DNA of 64,000 bases, taken from the NCBI GenBank assembly GCA_027491155.1, contig JAIXWR010000037.1:62001-126000 (forward strand), written 5' to 3'. Positions 44,219 through 52,307 of the stretch are shown piece after piece. Made by a program: the position numbers and the translations under genes. This DNA is from Verrucomicrobiaceae bacterium (GTDB lineage: Bacteria; Verrucomicrobiota; Verrucomicrobiia; Verrucomicrobiales; Akkermansiaceae). Numbering within the stretch: position 1 is the first letter of the stretch; the number at the start of each line of letters is the position of its first letter. The notes under the pieces were generated by a model that made no database searches, was not told the origin of the DNA, and worked only from the letters and a program-made list of their open reading frames with translations.

Positions 44219-45988
44219 ATGAGCGACAACGCCGCCACCGTCGAAGCCAAGCTTCCCAAGGATCTCGCCGCCGAAAAAGGCATGGTCAACGTCCAGATCG
44301 ACGGGGTCTGGCTGCAAGTCCCCCGGGGCATGCGGATGATCGAAGCCTGCAAACTGGCTCAAAAAGAGGTCCCGCATTACTGCTACCACCCGAAGCTTTC
44401 CGCCCCGGGAAATTGCCGCATGTGCCTCGTCCAGATGGGCATGCCGCCCCGCCCCGCTCCCGGCCAGGACCCGGTCCGCGACGCCGACGGCTATGAAAAC
44501 ATCGGTTGGATGCCCCGGCCCGTGATCGCCTGCGCCAACACCGTTGCGGAAAACATGGGCATCCGCACCACCGGCGAACTGGTCGAAAAGTGCCGCGAGG
44601 GCGTGATGGAGTTCCTACTCATCAATCACCCGCTCGACTGCCCGATCTGCGATCAGGCCGGCGAATGCCGCCTCCAGGAGTTTTCCGTCGAGCACGGCAA
44701 GGGCGAGTCCCGCTTCGTCGATGCCAAGGTCAAGAAGCCGAAGAACGTCGACATCGGCCCCCGCGTTCGCCTCGACGACGAGCGCTGCATCATGTGCAGC
44801 CGCTGCATCCGCTTCATGGACGAGGTCGCCGGCGACCCGGTCCTCGGCTTCACCCAGCGCGGCACCCACACCACGCTGACCGTCCACCCGGGCAAGCGGC
44901 TGGACTCGAACTACTCGCTCAACACCGTCGACATCTGCCCGGTCGGCGCCCTGACCTCGAACGACTTCCGCTTCCAGATGCGGGTCTGGTTCCTCAAGGA
45001 AACCAAGAGCATCGACGTCAACTGCGGCACCGGTGCCAACATCACCATCTGGACCCGCGGGAACAAGGTCCACCGCATCACCCCGCGCCAGAACGACGAG
45101 GTCAACTCGACCTGGATGCCGGATTCGCACCGCCTGAATTTCCACCACATCGACGGCGACTCGCGACTGACCGAGCCGATGATAAGGAGTGTCGACGTTC
45201 CGTCGACACGGCATGCCCCAACCTCGTGGCCCGAAGCCATCGCCGCCACCGCCGCGGAACTGAAGAAATTCCAGCCCGGTGAAGTCGCCATCATCGCCTC
45301 CGCCCGGATGACCAACGAGGAGCTCTTCCAAACCCGCGCGCTGGCCGGCGAGCTCCACTGCTCCCTCTTCACCACCGTCCCCCGCGAGGGCGAAAGCGAC
45401 GGCCTGCTCATCTCCGCCGACCGCAATCCGAACACCACCGGCGCGAAGCTCGTCTGGCAAACCCAGGACCCCGCCGGCCCGCTCTTCGCCATCCGCGAAG
45501 GCTTCCGCTCCGGCTCGATCAAGGCCCTGCTCGTCCTCGGCGAAGACCTCGCCGACGCCGGCTTCACCGCCGAAGACCTCGCCAAGCCGGAGTTCATCGC
45601 CTCCATCCAGCTTCTCGCCGGCCCGACCGCCAGTGCCAGCCACGTGATCCTGCCCGGTGCCGCCTTCGCCGAGAAGCGCGGCTCGATGGTCAACGTCACC
45701 GGCCGCCTCCAGCGCCTCAACCGCGCCGTCGAACCGCTCGGCGACGCCAAGGACGACTGGGAGATCCTGCGCGACCTGATCCTCGCCCTCCAAGGCGCGA
45801 AGCCCGGCAGCGGCCCTGCCGCCATCGAGGACATCTTCAAGGCGATGGCCGCCAGCGTTCCCGAATTCGACGGCCTCTCCCTCTCGAAGATCGGCGACCT
45901 CGGCAAACCCGTCGTCGAAACCGGCGTCCAGATCCCCCTTCTCCAGAACGAGCGCGCCCGCAAGGCCGCCGGGCTCATCAACGGCTAA
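44219..45988 (+). CDS. nuoG: NADH-quinone oxidoreductase subunit G
   Basis: 589 residues, at the short end for NuoG. The N-terminal 2Fe-2S domain has HYCYHPKLSAPGNCRMCLVQ near residue 56. Then follow the N3 cluster motif H-x3-C-x2-C-x5-C (NHPLDCPICDQAGECRLQ, near residue 137) and the N4-type cluster CIMCSRCIRF with CPVGAL downstream. The C-terminal part is a reduced molybdopterin-oxidoreductase-like domain. NuoG carries electrons through the peripheral arm of complex I. A REP element lies in frame at residues 321-331. The gene begins the transcription unit; nuoA-F are not in the window. Confidence 0.95.
   Translation: MSDNAATVEAKLPKDLAAEKGMVNVQIDGVWLQVPRGMRMIEACKLAQKEVPHYCYHPKLSAPGNCRMCLVQMGMPPRPAPGQDPVRDADGYENIGWMPRPVIACANTVAENMGIRTTGELVEKCREGVMEFLLINHPLDCPICDQAGECRLQEFSVEHGKGESRFVDAKVKKPKNVDIGPRVRLDDERCIMCSRCIRFMDEVAGDPVLGFTQRGTHTTLTVHPGKRLDSNYSLNTVDICPVGALTSNDFRFQMRVWFLKETKSIDVNCGTGANITIWTRGNKVHRITPRQNDEVNSTWMPDSHRLNFHHIDGDSRLTEPMIRSVDVPSTRHAPTSWPEAIAATAAELKKFQPGEVAIIASARMTNEELFQTRALAGELHCSLFTTVPREGESDGLLISADRNPNTTGAKLVWQTQDPAGPLFAIREGFRSGSIKALLVLGEDLADAGFTAEDLAKPEFIASIQLLAGPTASASHVILPGAAFAEKRGSMVNVTGRLQRLNRAVEPLGDAKDDWEILRDLILALQGAKPGSGPAAIEDIFKAMAASVPEFDGLSLSKIGDLGKPVVETGVQIPLLQNERARKAAGLING
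45182..45209. repeat. REP unit ATAAGGA-GTGTCGAC hairpin, in frame within nuoG
   Basis: ATAAGGA is followed by a perfect hairpin GTGTCGAC-GTTCC-GTCGACAC. The same left half (ATAAGGA-GTGTCGAC-5 nt-GTCGACAC) forms the start of the doublet at 53783-53839. In nuoG it codes for Ile-Arg-Ser-Val-Asp-Val-Pro-Ser-Thr, replacing the usual short stretch between the TEPMIR-type segment and the SWPEA segment. Confidence 0.8.
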
Positions 45989-45994
45989 TCCTGC

Positions 45995-47257
45995 ATGGAC
46001 CTCCTCGTCACTCTCCTCATCATCCTCGCGAAAGTCATCGGCCTGACCTTCGTGGTCGTCCTCCCGCTGGTGCCGATCTCGGTTTACTTCGAGCGCCGTT
46101 TCTCGGCCATCATCCAGGACCGCGTCGGCCCCAACCGCGTCGGCATCCCGCTGACCCTCCTCGGGGCCAAGAAGGACTTCTCGTTCTTCGGCCTCGTGCA
46201 GCCGATGGCCGACGGCGTGAAACTCTTCCTCAAGGAGGACTTCACCCCGTCCCACGTCCGCAAGGCCTTCTACTGGCTGGCCCCCGCGCTGACCGTGGTC
46301 CCCGCGCTGGTCACCGTCTGCGTGGTGCCCTTCGGCTCGGACATCATGGTCAACGGCGTCGCCCACAAGCTGGTCATCGCCGACCTCGACGTCGGCCCGC
46401 TGTTCGTCTTCGCGATCTCGTCGCTCTCGGTCTACGGCATCACCCTCGCCGGCTGGTCCTCGAACTCGAAGTTCCCCTTCATCGGCGGCGTCCGCTCGAC
46501 CGCCCAGATGATCTCCTACGAGATCGCCCTCGGCCTCTCGGTCGTGCCCGTCCTGCTCTACTTCGGCGACCTCAACCTCTCCAACATCGTCGAGCACCAG
46601 GCCGCCAACGGCTGGCTGCTGCTCCCGCTCTGGGGCAACTCCGCCCCTTGGAGCAACGGCGGCGACTACACCGCGTGGCTGTTCTGGATCCCCGCGGTCA
46701 TCGCTTTCGTGATCTTCACCACCTCGATCTTCGCGGAAACCAACCGCATGCCCTTCGACCTCCCCGAGTGCGAAACCGAACTCGTCGGCGGCTACCACAC
46801 GGAATACTCCTCGATGAAATTCGCCATGTTCTTCATGGGCGAATACGCCGCGATGGTCATCGGCTCCGCCCTCGTGGTGACCCTCTTCCTCGGCGGCTGG
46901 TCGCTCGGCTTCGGGCTCGATGCCAAGATCGCCGAACTCAGCGTGGCGGGCGTCGGCATCGGCGGGCTCGTCCACATGGCCGTCTTCATGGCCAAGGTGG
47001 TCGCCTTCATCCTGTTCTTCATCCTCGTCCGCTGGACCGTCCCGCGCTTCCGCTACGACCAGCTCATGCGCCTCGGATGGGTGATCTTCTTCGAAGCCGC
47101 CCTGATCAATGTCTTCCTCGCCGCCCTCGTCATCGCCGCCCCGCAGTTCGGCGCGATCTCGACCGCCGGCGGCCTCGCCCTGCTCGCCGTCGTCACCGGC
47201 GCCCTCATCTGGGTCCTCAAGGTCTCCGAGAAGAAGGCCGTCCCGGTTTCCATCTAA
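45995..47257 (+). CDS. nuoH: NADH-quinone oxidoreductase subunit H
   Basis: 420 residues. Multi-helix membrane protein with NuoH signatures: YFERRFSAIIQDRVGPNRVG near residue 31, GLVQPMADGVKLFLKED near residue 66, the WSSNSKFPFIGGVRSTAQMI block near residue 152, and AETNRMPFDLPECETELVGGYHTEYSS from about 248. NuoH is the membrane subunit at the quinone-binding site of complex I. An extended loop at residues 104-125 precedes the third helix. It starts 6 bp after nuoG. Confidence 0.96.
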   Translation: MDLLVTLLIILAKVIGLTFVVVLPLVPISVYFERRFSAIIQDRVGPNRVGIPLTLLGAKKDFSFFGLVQPMADGVKLFLKEDFTPSHVRKAFYWLAPALTVVPALVTVCVVPFGSDIMVNGVAHKLVIADLDVGPLFVFAISSLSVYGITLAGWSSNSKFPFIGGVRSTAQMISYEIALGLSVVPVLLYFGDLNLSNIVEHQAANGWLLLPLWGNSAPWSNGGDYTAWLFWIPAVIAFVIFTTSIFAETNRMPFDLPECETELVGGYHTEYSSMKFAMFFMGEYAAMVIGSALVVTLFLGGWSLGFGLDAKIAELSVAGVGIGGLVHMAVFMAKVVAFILFFILVRWTVPRFRYDQLMRLGWVIFFEAALINVFLAALVIAAPQFGAISTAGGLALLAVVTGALIWVLKVSEKKAVPVSI

Positions 47258-47271
47258 CACCCGACTTTCCC

Positions 47272-47838
47272 ATGGCTGTCGTCAAAGTCACCCGCCCCAA
47301 GCTGAACACCGGGGAGAAGATGTACCTCGGGGCCATCTTCAAGGGCTTCATCATCACGATGAAGCACGCCATCGCCTCGATGCGGAACAAAACCCGCGGC
47401 GCCGAAGCGATGGAATCCACCGGCCTCGGGATCACGATGCAGTATCCCGAGCAGAAGTGGGACGGCCACCTGCCGGAATACTACCGCGGCGCGCCCGCCC
47501 TCGTCACCGACGAACAGGACCGCGAACGCTGCGTTTCCTGCCAGCTCTGCGAGTTCATCTGTCCTCCCAAGGCCATCAAGATCACCCCGGGCGAGATCCC
47601 GTCCGACGATCCCTGGGCCAAGGTCGAGAAGCGGCCGAAGGAGTTCGAGATCGACATGATCCGCTGCATCTACTGCGGCATGTGCGAGGAAGTCTGCCCC
47701 GAGCAGGCCATCTACCTCCGCAAGGACTACGCCATCACCGGCCTGAAGCGAGCCGACATGGTCCACGACAAGAAGAAGCTCTACGAAATCGGGGGCAAGC
47801 GCGTCGGACTCGTCAACAAATGGAATGAACTCAAATAG
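47272..47838 (+). CDS. nuoI: NADH-quinone oxidoreductase subunit I
   Basis: 188 residues from the ATG at 47272. Two 4Fe-4S ferredoxin motifs are present: CVSCQLCEFICPPKAI (about 84-99) and CIYCGMCEEVCPEQAI (about 127-142), each C-x2-C-x2-C-x3-C-P. These clusters (N6a, N6b) pass electrons to N2 beside the quinone. The N-terminal helix lies along the membrane. It starts 14 bp after nuoH. Confidence 0.97.
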   Translation: MAVVKVTRPKLNTGEKMYLGAIFKGFIITMKHAIASMRNKTRGAEAMESTGLGITMQYPEQKWDGHLPEYYRGAPALVTDEQDRERCVSCQLCEFICPPKAIKITPGEIPSDDPWAKVEKRPKEFEIDMIRCIYCGMCEEVCPEQAIYLRKDYAITGLKRADMVHDKKKLYEIGGKRVGLVNKWNELK

Positions 47839-47857
47839 GCGGCGCGGCCCGGCAAAC

Positions 47858-48031
47858 ATGAAAGCCCTTTCGTCAGCCCTGGTGGTCATCGCCGGCGTTT
47901 ATGGATTCCTCAATGCCCACCGTTCGGTGGCCGGCCAGGATCCGCTCGGCACGATCGCCTTCGTGACCTGCGGGCTGGTGCTTGTCATCGGGGTCGGCGG
48001 CTGGCTCTACAGCTTGAATCAAGACGACTGA
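47858..48031 (+). CDS. Small two-helix membrane protein between nuoI and nuoJ
   Basis: 57 residues from the ATG at 47858. An upstream in-frame ATG at 47825 overlaps the nuoI end and is less likely. Two hydrophobic segments (about 3-16 and 27-50), joined by HRSVAGQDPLG, end in a polar NQDD tail. It matches no complex I subunit I know. Its position inside the nuo operon and the regular spacing on both sides suggest an accessory or assembly protein of complex I; that is inference. Confidence 0.7.
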   Translation: MKALSSALVVIAGVYGFLNAHRSVAGQDPLGTIAFVTCGLVLVIGVGGWLYSLNQDD

Positions 48032-48059
48032 ACCGACTCCTCCAAACCTCTCTCTTCCG

Positions 48060-48617
48060 ATGCCTCTCGCCCTTTTCTGGTTCTTCGCCCTGGTCATGCT
48101 CGCCGGGGCCCTCGCCGTGGTTTCGCTGCGGAACCCCGTCGCTTCAGCCCTCTCGATGGTCGCCTCCTTCGTCGGCCTCGCGGGTCTCTTCATCGGACTG
48201 AACGCCTTCTTCGTCGGCATCATCCAAATTCTCGTCTATGCCGGCGCGATCATGGTGCTTTTCATCTTCATCATCATGCTCCTCGACCTGAAGACCGAGG
48301 AAAAGCGCGCGCCCAAGCTCGCCCCGGTCCTCGGCGGACTCGGCATCGTCCTTGCCTTCACCATCCAGCTCGTCGGCGTCCTTTCCAAGACCCCTGACAA
48401 GGCGCACGAGCCGCTCGACCTCGTCGCCGCTTCCGCCGCCTTCACCGAGCGCAGCCCCGGAATTTCCAGCAAGCTCAAGGAGGGCCACCTGCCCGACGTC
48501 AACCTGATCGGCGACACCCTCTTCAACGGTTACAACCTCCCGCTCCAGATCATCGGAGTCCTCCTCCTTGTCTCGACCATCGGCGTCGTCGTCCTCTCCA
48601 AACGCCAGTCCGCCTGA
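48060..48617 (+). CDS. nuoJ: NADH-quinone oxidoreductase subunit J
   Basis: 185 residues with five hydrophobic helices. The conserved region [20 protein letters not shown] and the following [14 protein letters not shown] block identify NuoJ. A soluble loop at about 95-150 (with AFTERSPGI) is followed by the last helix, [20 protein letters not shown]. NuoJ belongs to the proton-channel chain between the quinone site and the antiporter-like subunits. Confidence 0.95.
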   Translation: MPLALFWFFALVMLAGALAVVSLRNPVASALSMVASFVGLAGLFIGLNAFFVGIIQILVYAGAIMVLFIFIIMLLDLKTEEKRAPKLAPVLGGLGIVLAFTIQLVGVLSKTPDKAHEPLDLVAASAAFTERSPGISSKLKEGHLPDVNLIGDTLFNGYNLPLQIIGVLLLVSTIGVVVLSKRQSA

Positions 48618-48621
48618 GCCC

Positions 48622-48939
48622 ATGGCCTCCCTCAACGACTACCTCCTCGTCTCCGGACTCCTCTTCGCCATCGGCCTCGCCGGCGTGGTCCTCCGGCGCA
48701 ACATCATCGTGATGTACATGTGCCTCGAGCTCATGCTCAGCGCCGCCAATCTCACCCTGGTCGCCTTCTCCCGCTTCAACGGCAGCAACGGCCTGCCCGA
48801 CTACAACGGCCAGATGCTGGTGTTCTTCGTGATCACCGTCGCCGCCGCCGAAGTCGCCGTCGGCCTCGCCATCATCGTCGCCCTCTACCGCGCTCGGCAG
48901 AGCATCCACACCGACGACCTGAACAGCATGCGGGGCTAA
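48622..48939 (+). CDS. nuoK: NADH-quinone oxidoreductase subunit K
   Basis: 105 residues from the ATG at 48622, 4 bp after nuoJ. Three helices, with the invariant glutamates in [16 protein letters not shown] (helix 2) and in [18 protein letters not shown] (helix 3). These two buried glutamates are essential for proton transfer in complex I. Confidence 0.97.
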   Translation: MASLNDYLLVSGLLFAIGLAGVVLRRNIIVMYMCLELMLSAANLTLVAFSRFNGSNGLPDYNGQMLVFFVITVAAAEVAVGLAIIVALYRARQSIHTDDLNSMRG

Positions 48940-48978
48940 GCAGTCCGGCAACTTTCAATCGGAAATCTTCATTCGACC

Positions 48979-50808
48979 ATGCCCTGGATCCTCCTCTTCC
49001 TGCCGCTGATCGCCGCCGCGGCGAACCAGCTCTATCTCAAGCGAAACGCGTTCATCGCGTCGGTGGTCTCCGTCGCCTCGGTCGCGGTGACCTTCGCGAT
49101 CTCGCTGTTCCTGCTTGGCAAGGAAACCGCCGTCGAGCCCCTGCCTTGGCTGACGGTCGGCGGCTTCGAACTCGAGATCGGCATCACCTTGGACAAGCTG
49201 TCCAAAGGCATGATGGTCGTGGTCACCGGCATCGGCCTGTTGGTGCACATCTTCTCGCTGGCCTACATGGCCGACGACAGTGCCAAGGCCCGCTACTTCA
49301 CCTGCCTCTCGCTCTTCATGTTCTCGATGACCGGCATCGTGCTGGCCTCGAACTTCATCATGACCTTCATGTTCTGGGAACTGGTCGGCCTCAGTTCCTA
49401 CCTGCTGATCGGCCACTGGTATCAGAAGGACTCCGCCGCCGACGCCGCCAAGAAGGCCTTCATCGTGAACCGAATCGGCGACTTCGGCTTCATGATCGGC
49501 ATCCTGATGCTGTGGCGTATCACCGGCAGCCTGAGCTTCGATGGCATGGCGGAAGGAATCAAAATCTTCCAAGCCGCGAATCCCGCGATCTTCGCCGCCA
49601 CGCTCTCCGCCGCATTGCTTTGCGTCTTCTGCGGCGCGATGGGCAAGTCCGCCCAGATGCCGCTCCACGTCTGGCTGCCCGACGCCATGGAAGGCCCGAC
49701 TCCGGTGTCGGCGCTGATCCACGCCGCCACCATGGTCGCCGCCGGCGTCTACATGCTCTTCCGCGTCCAGCTCTCGCTCGACCTTCCCCAGGAAATCCTG
49801 GCCGGCCTCCTGTCCAGCGAGATCATCGCCTGGGTCGGTGGCATAACCGCCCTCTGCGCCGCGCTGATGGCCACGCAGCAGAGCGACATCAAGAAGATCC
49901 TCGCCTACTCCACCCTGTCGCAACTCGGCTACATGGTCATGGCTGTCGGCCTGGTCGCTGGCGAGGCCGGCATGTTCCACCTTTTCACCCACGCCTGGTT
50001 CAAAGCCCTGCTTTTCCTCGGCTCCGGCGCGATCATTTACGCCTGCCACCACGAACAGGACATCTGGAAGATGGGTGGCCTGCTCAAGAAAATGCCGATC
50101 ACCGGCTTCACCTTCCTCATCGGCACCGCCGCGCTGATCGCCGTGCCCTACGTCACCGCCGGCTTCTGGTCGAAGGAGGAAATCCTCGCCGCCGCCTACA
50201 GCGGCAACAAGACCTTGTTCGGCATCGCCGTCTTCGTCGCCTTCCTCACGACCTTCTACATGACCCGCGCCTTCGTGGTGACCTTCCTCGGCAAGACCCG
50301 CTCCGAGAACGCCGATCACGCCCACGAGGTCGGTCCGCTGATGTTCGTCCCGCTGCTGGTCCTCGCGGTGCTCGCCATCGTCGCCGGCTTCCCGGCGGTC
50401 TCCAACGCGCTCGGCGCCTTCCGCCCGATCCACGAACACGGCCACGCCGAAGGCCACTCGCTGATCCTCGGCGCTTCGATCGGCTCGCTCGTCCTCGGCC
50501 TGATCGCGGGCTTCGCCCTCTACAACGGCAAGGACAAGGATCCCGTCTCCATCCCGCTGTTCCGCGACCGCTTCAAGATCGACGCCTTCTACGACAACGT
50601 CCTCGTAAAATACTTCCAGGACGCCTTCGCCGCGATCGTCCACTTCTTCGACGAGTTCCTGATCAACGGCCTGATCGTCGGCGGCTCGACCCGCATCGCC
50701 GAAGGCTTCGGCGGCCTGTTCCGCCGCGTCCAGGGCGGCAATCTCCAGGGCTACGCCTTCGCCTTCGGACTGGGCGTCATCCTCGTCATCTACTTCACCG
50801 CGTTCTAA
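48979..50808 (+). CDS. nuoL: NADH-quinone oxidoreductase subunit L
   Basis: 609 residues. NuoL/MrpA-type antiporter signatures: FWELVGLSSYLLIGHWY near residue 133, MGKSAQMPLHVWLPDAMEGPTPVSALIHAATMV near residues 221-253 and TQQSDIKKILAYSTLSQLGYM near residue 299, with the conserved Lys and His of the proton path. The C-terminal region includes the long lateral helix and ends in a last transmembrane helix. The following nuoM starts 1 bp after the stop. Confidence 0.96.
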   Translation: MPWILLFLPLIAAAANQLYLKRNAFIASVVSVASVAVTFAISLFLLGKETAVEPLPWLTVGGFELEIGITLDKLSKGMMVVVTGIGLLVHIFSLAYMADDSAKARYFTCLSLFMFSMTGIVLASNFIMTFMFWELVGLSSYLLIGHWYQKDSAADAAKKAFIVNRIGDFGFMIGILMLWRITGSLSFDGMAEGIKIFQAANPAIFAATLSAALLCVFCGAMGKSAQMPLHVWLPDAMEGPTPVSALIHAATMVAAGVYMLFRVQLSLDLPQEILAGLLSSEIIAWVGGITALCAALMATQQSDIKKILAYSTLSQLGYMVMAVGLVAGEAGMFHLFTHAWFKALLFLGSGAIIYACHHEQDIWKMGGLLKKMPITGFTFLIGTAALIAVPYVTAGFWSKEEILAAAYSGNKTLFGIAVFVAFLTTFYMTRAFVVTFLGKTRSENADHAHEVGPLMFVPLLVLAVLAIVAGFPAVSNALGAFRPIHEHGHAEGHSLILGASIGSLVLGLIAGFALYNGKDKDPVSIPLFRDRFKIDAFYDNVLVKYFQDAFAAIVHFFDEFLINGLIVGGSTRIAEGFGGLFRRVQGGNLQGYAFAFGLGVILVIYFTAF

Positions 50809-50809
50809 C

Positions 50810-52270
50810 ATGCTCGCCCTCCTCGTCCTCCTTCCGCTCCTCGCCTTCGTCGCGATCCTTGCCGGCGCACCCGCCCGCAAGGCCGCCCTGGCCGCCGGCG
50901 CCGCCAACCTCGTGCTCGGCCTGTGGGCCACGACCTGCTGGGAAAACGACAAGCTCTGGGGCCTCTCGCTCCCGGTCCTCGAGAAGCCCGCGCTTCACCT
51001 CGCCTTCGCCTTCAGCGACGGCATGAGCGTGATCATGGTCCTGCTCTCGGTCATCGTCACCCTCGCCGCCCTGCTTTCCGGCAAGGCTCCTGAAGGCCGC
51101 GAAACCCTCTACTACGGCTCCTCGCTGCTGATCTCCGCCGGAGCCATCGGTGCCTTCGCCGCCACCGACCTGTTCTTCTTCTACGCCTTCCACGAACTCG
51201 CCCTGATCCCGACCTTCCTGATGATCGGCATCCTCGGCCGCGGCGACCGCAAGGAAGCCGCGTGGAAGATCACCATCTACCTCGGCTTCGGCTCGATCAT
51301 CCTGCTCGCCGGCCTCGTCTGGCTCGCCAACCTCGCCGGCACCTTCGACATCCCGACCATGGTGAACGCCGCCAAGGAAGGTTCGCTGGTCATCGATCCC
51401 GCCTCGCAGAAGAGCATCGCCGCCCTGCTGATCGTCGGCTTCGGCGTGCTGGTCTCGCTGTTCCCCTTCCACTCCTGGGCCGCCCCCGCCTACGCCAGCG
51501 CCCCGGCCCCGACCGCCATGCTCCACGCCGGCGTGCTGAAGAAATTCGGCCTCTACGGTCTGCTCCGCATCGCCATCCCGCTCGTTCCCGAAGGCCTCAA
51601 CGCCTGGCTGGTCCCGCTGCTGGTCCTGCTGGTCGGCAACATCCTCTGGGTCGGCCTGGTGACCATCAACCAGAAGCGCCTCGACCTCATGCTCGGCAAC
51701 TCGTCGGTCATGCACATGGGCTACATCTTCCTCGCCATCGCCGCGCTTGCCGCCGTCAACGGCGACGTGAGTCTCAACCCCATCGCCCAGCCCGCCGCCG
51801 TGCTGCTGATGTTCGCCCACGGCATCTCGATCGCGATGCTGTTCGGCCTCGCCGACCGCATCGAGCGCAACACCGGCACGCTCGAGCTTTCCGACCTCGG
51901 CGGCCTCGCCAAGTCCGCCCCCGGCATGGCCTTCCTCTTCGGCATGGTCGGCATGGCTTCCATCGGCCTGCCCGGTCTCGCCAACTTCGCCGGCGAGGTG
52001 ATGGTCTTCCTCTCCGCCTTCAAGAACTACGACCCCGCCGCCGGCCTCGGCCCGGTCCAGATCGCCTGCATCCTCGCCATCTGGGGCGTGGTCATCAGCG
52101 CCGTCTACATGCTCCGCGCCTACCGCAAGATCTTCCAAGGCCCCACCGTCCGCGCCACCGAAGCCGCCGCCGACCTGACCTTCGCCGACCGGATCCCGGT
52201 GCTGCTGCTCGCGGTCGCACTGCTTGCCGTGGGACTCTATCCGAACTTGCTGCTCAGCCTTTTGAATTAG
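50810..52270 (+). CDS. nuoM: NADH-quinone oxidoreductase subunit M
   Basis: 486 residues. NuoM signatures: FFFYAFHELALIPTFLMIG near residue 121 (essential Glu), FPFHSWAAPAYASAPAPTAM near residue 221, and MLGNSSVMHMGYIFL near residue 290. Fourteen helices are expected in this antiporter-like proton-pumping subunit. Its TAG stop overlaps a short AGGTCT/AGACCT palindrome in the gap before nuoN. Confidence 0.96.
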   Translation: MLALLVLLPLLAFVAILAGAPARKAALAAGAANLVLGLWATTCWENDKLWGLSLPVLEKPALHLAFAFSDGMSVIMVLLSVIVTLAALLSGKAPEGRETLYYGSSLLISAGAIGAFAATDLFFFYAFHELALIPTFLMIGILGRGDRKEAAWKITIYLGFGSIILLAGLVWLANLAGTFDIPTMVNAAKEGSLVIDPASQKSIAALLIVGFGVLVSLFPFHSWAAPAYASAPAPTAMLHAGVLKKFGLYGLLRIAIPLVPEGLNAWLVPLLVLLVGNILWVGLVTINQKRLDLMLGNSSVMHMGYIFLAIAALAAVNGDVSLNPIAQPAAVLLMFAHGISIAMLFGLADRIERNTGTLELSDLGGLAKSAPGMAFLFGMVGMASIGLPGLANFAGEVMVFLSAFKNYDPAAGLGPVQIACILAIWGVVISAVYMLRAYRKIFQGPTVRATEAAADLTFADRIPVLLLAVALLAVGLYPNLLLSLLN

Positions 52271-52293
52271 GTCTCATAGGACCTATAAGACCT
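52269..52293. repeat. Short palindrome in the nuoM-nuoN gap
   Basis: AGGTCT-CATAGGACCTATA-AGACCT forms a small inverted repeat (outer AGGTCT/AGACCT, inner ATAGG/CCTAT). It begins within the nuoM stop codon, like other repeats in this window that supply stop codons. A role in mRNA processing is possible but not shown. Confidence 0.5.
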
Positions 52294-52307
52294 ATTTTCC
52301 TGCCACC

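Noticed and set aside
44615-47260. 881-codon minus-strand open frame opposite nuoG and nuoH
   Set aside because: The translation is an acidic low-complexity string of Asp, Glu and Gly without motif, while the plus strand encodes conserved complex I subunits.
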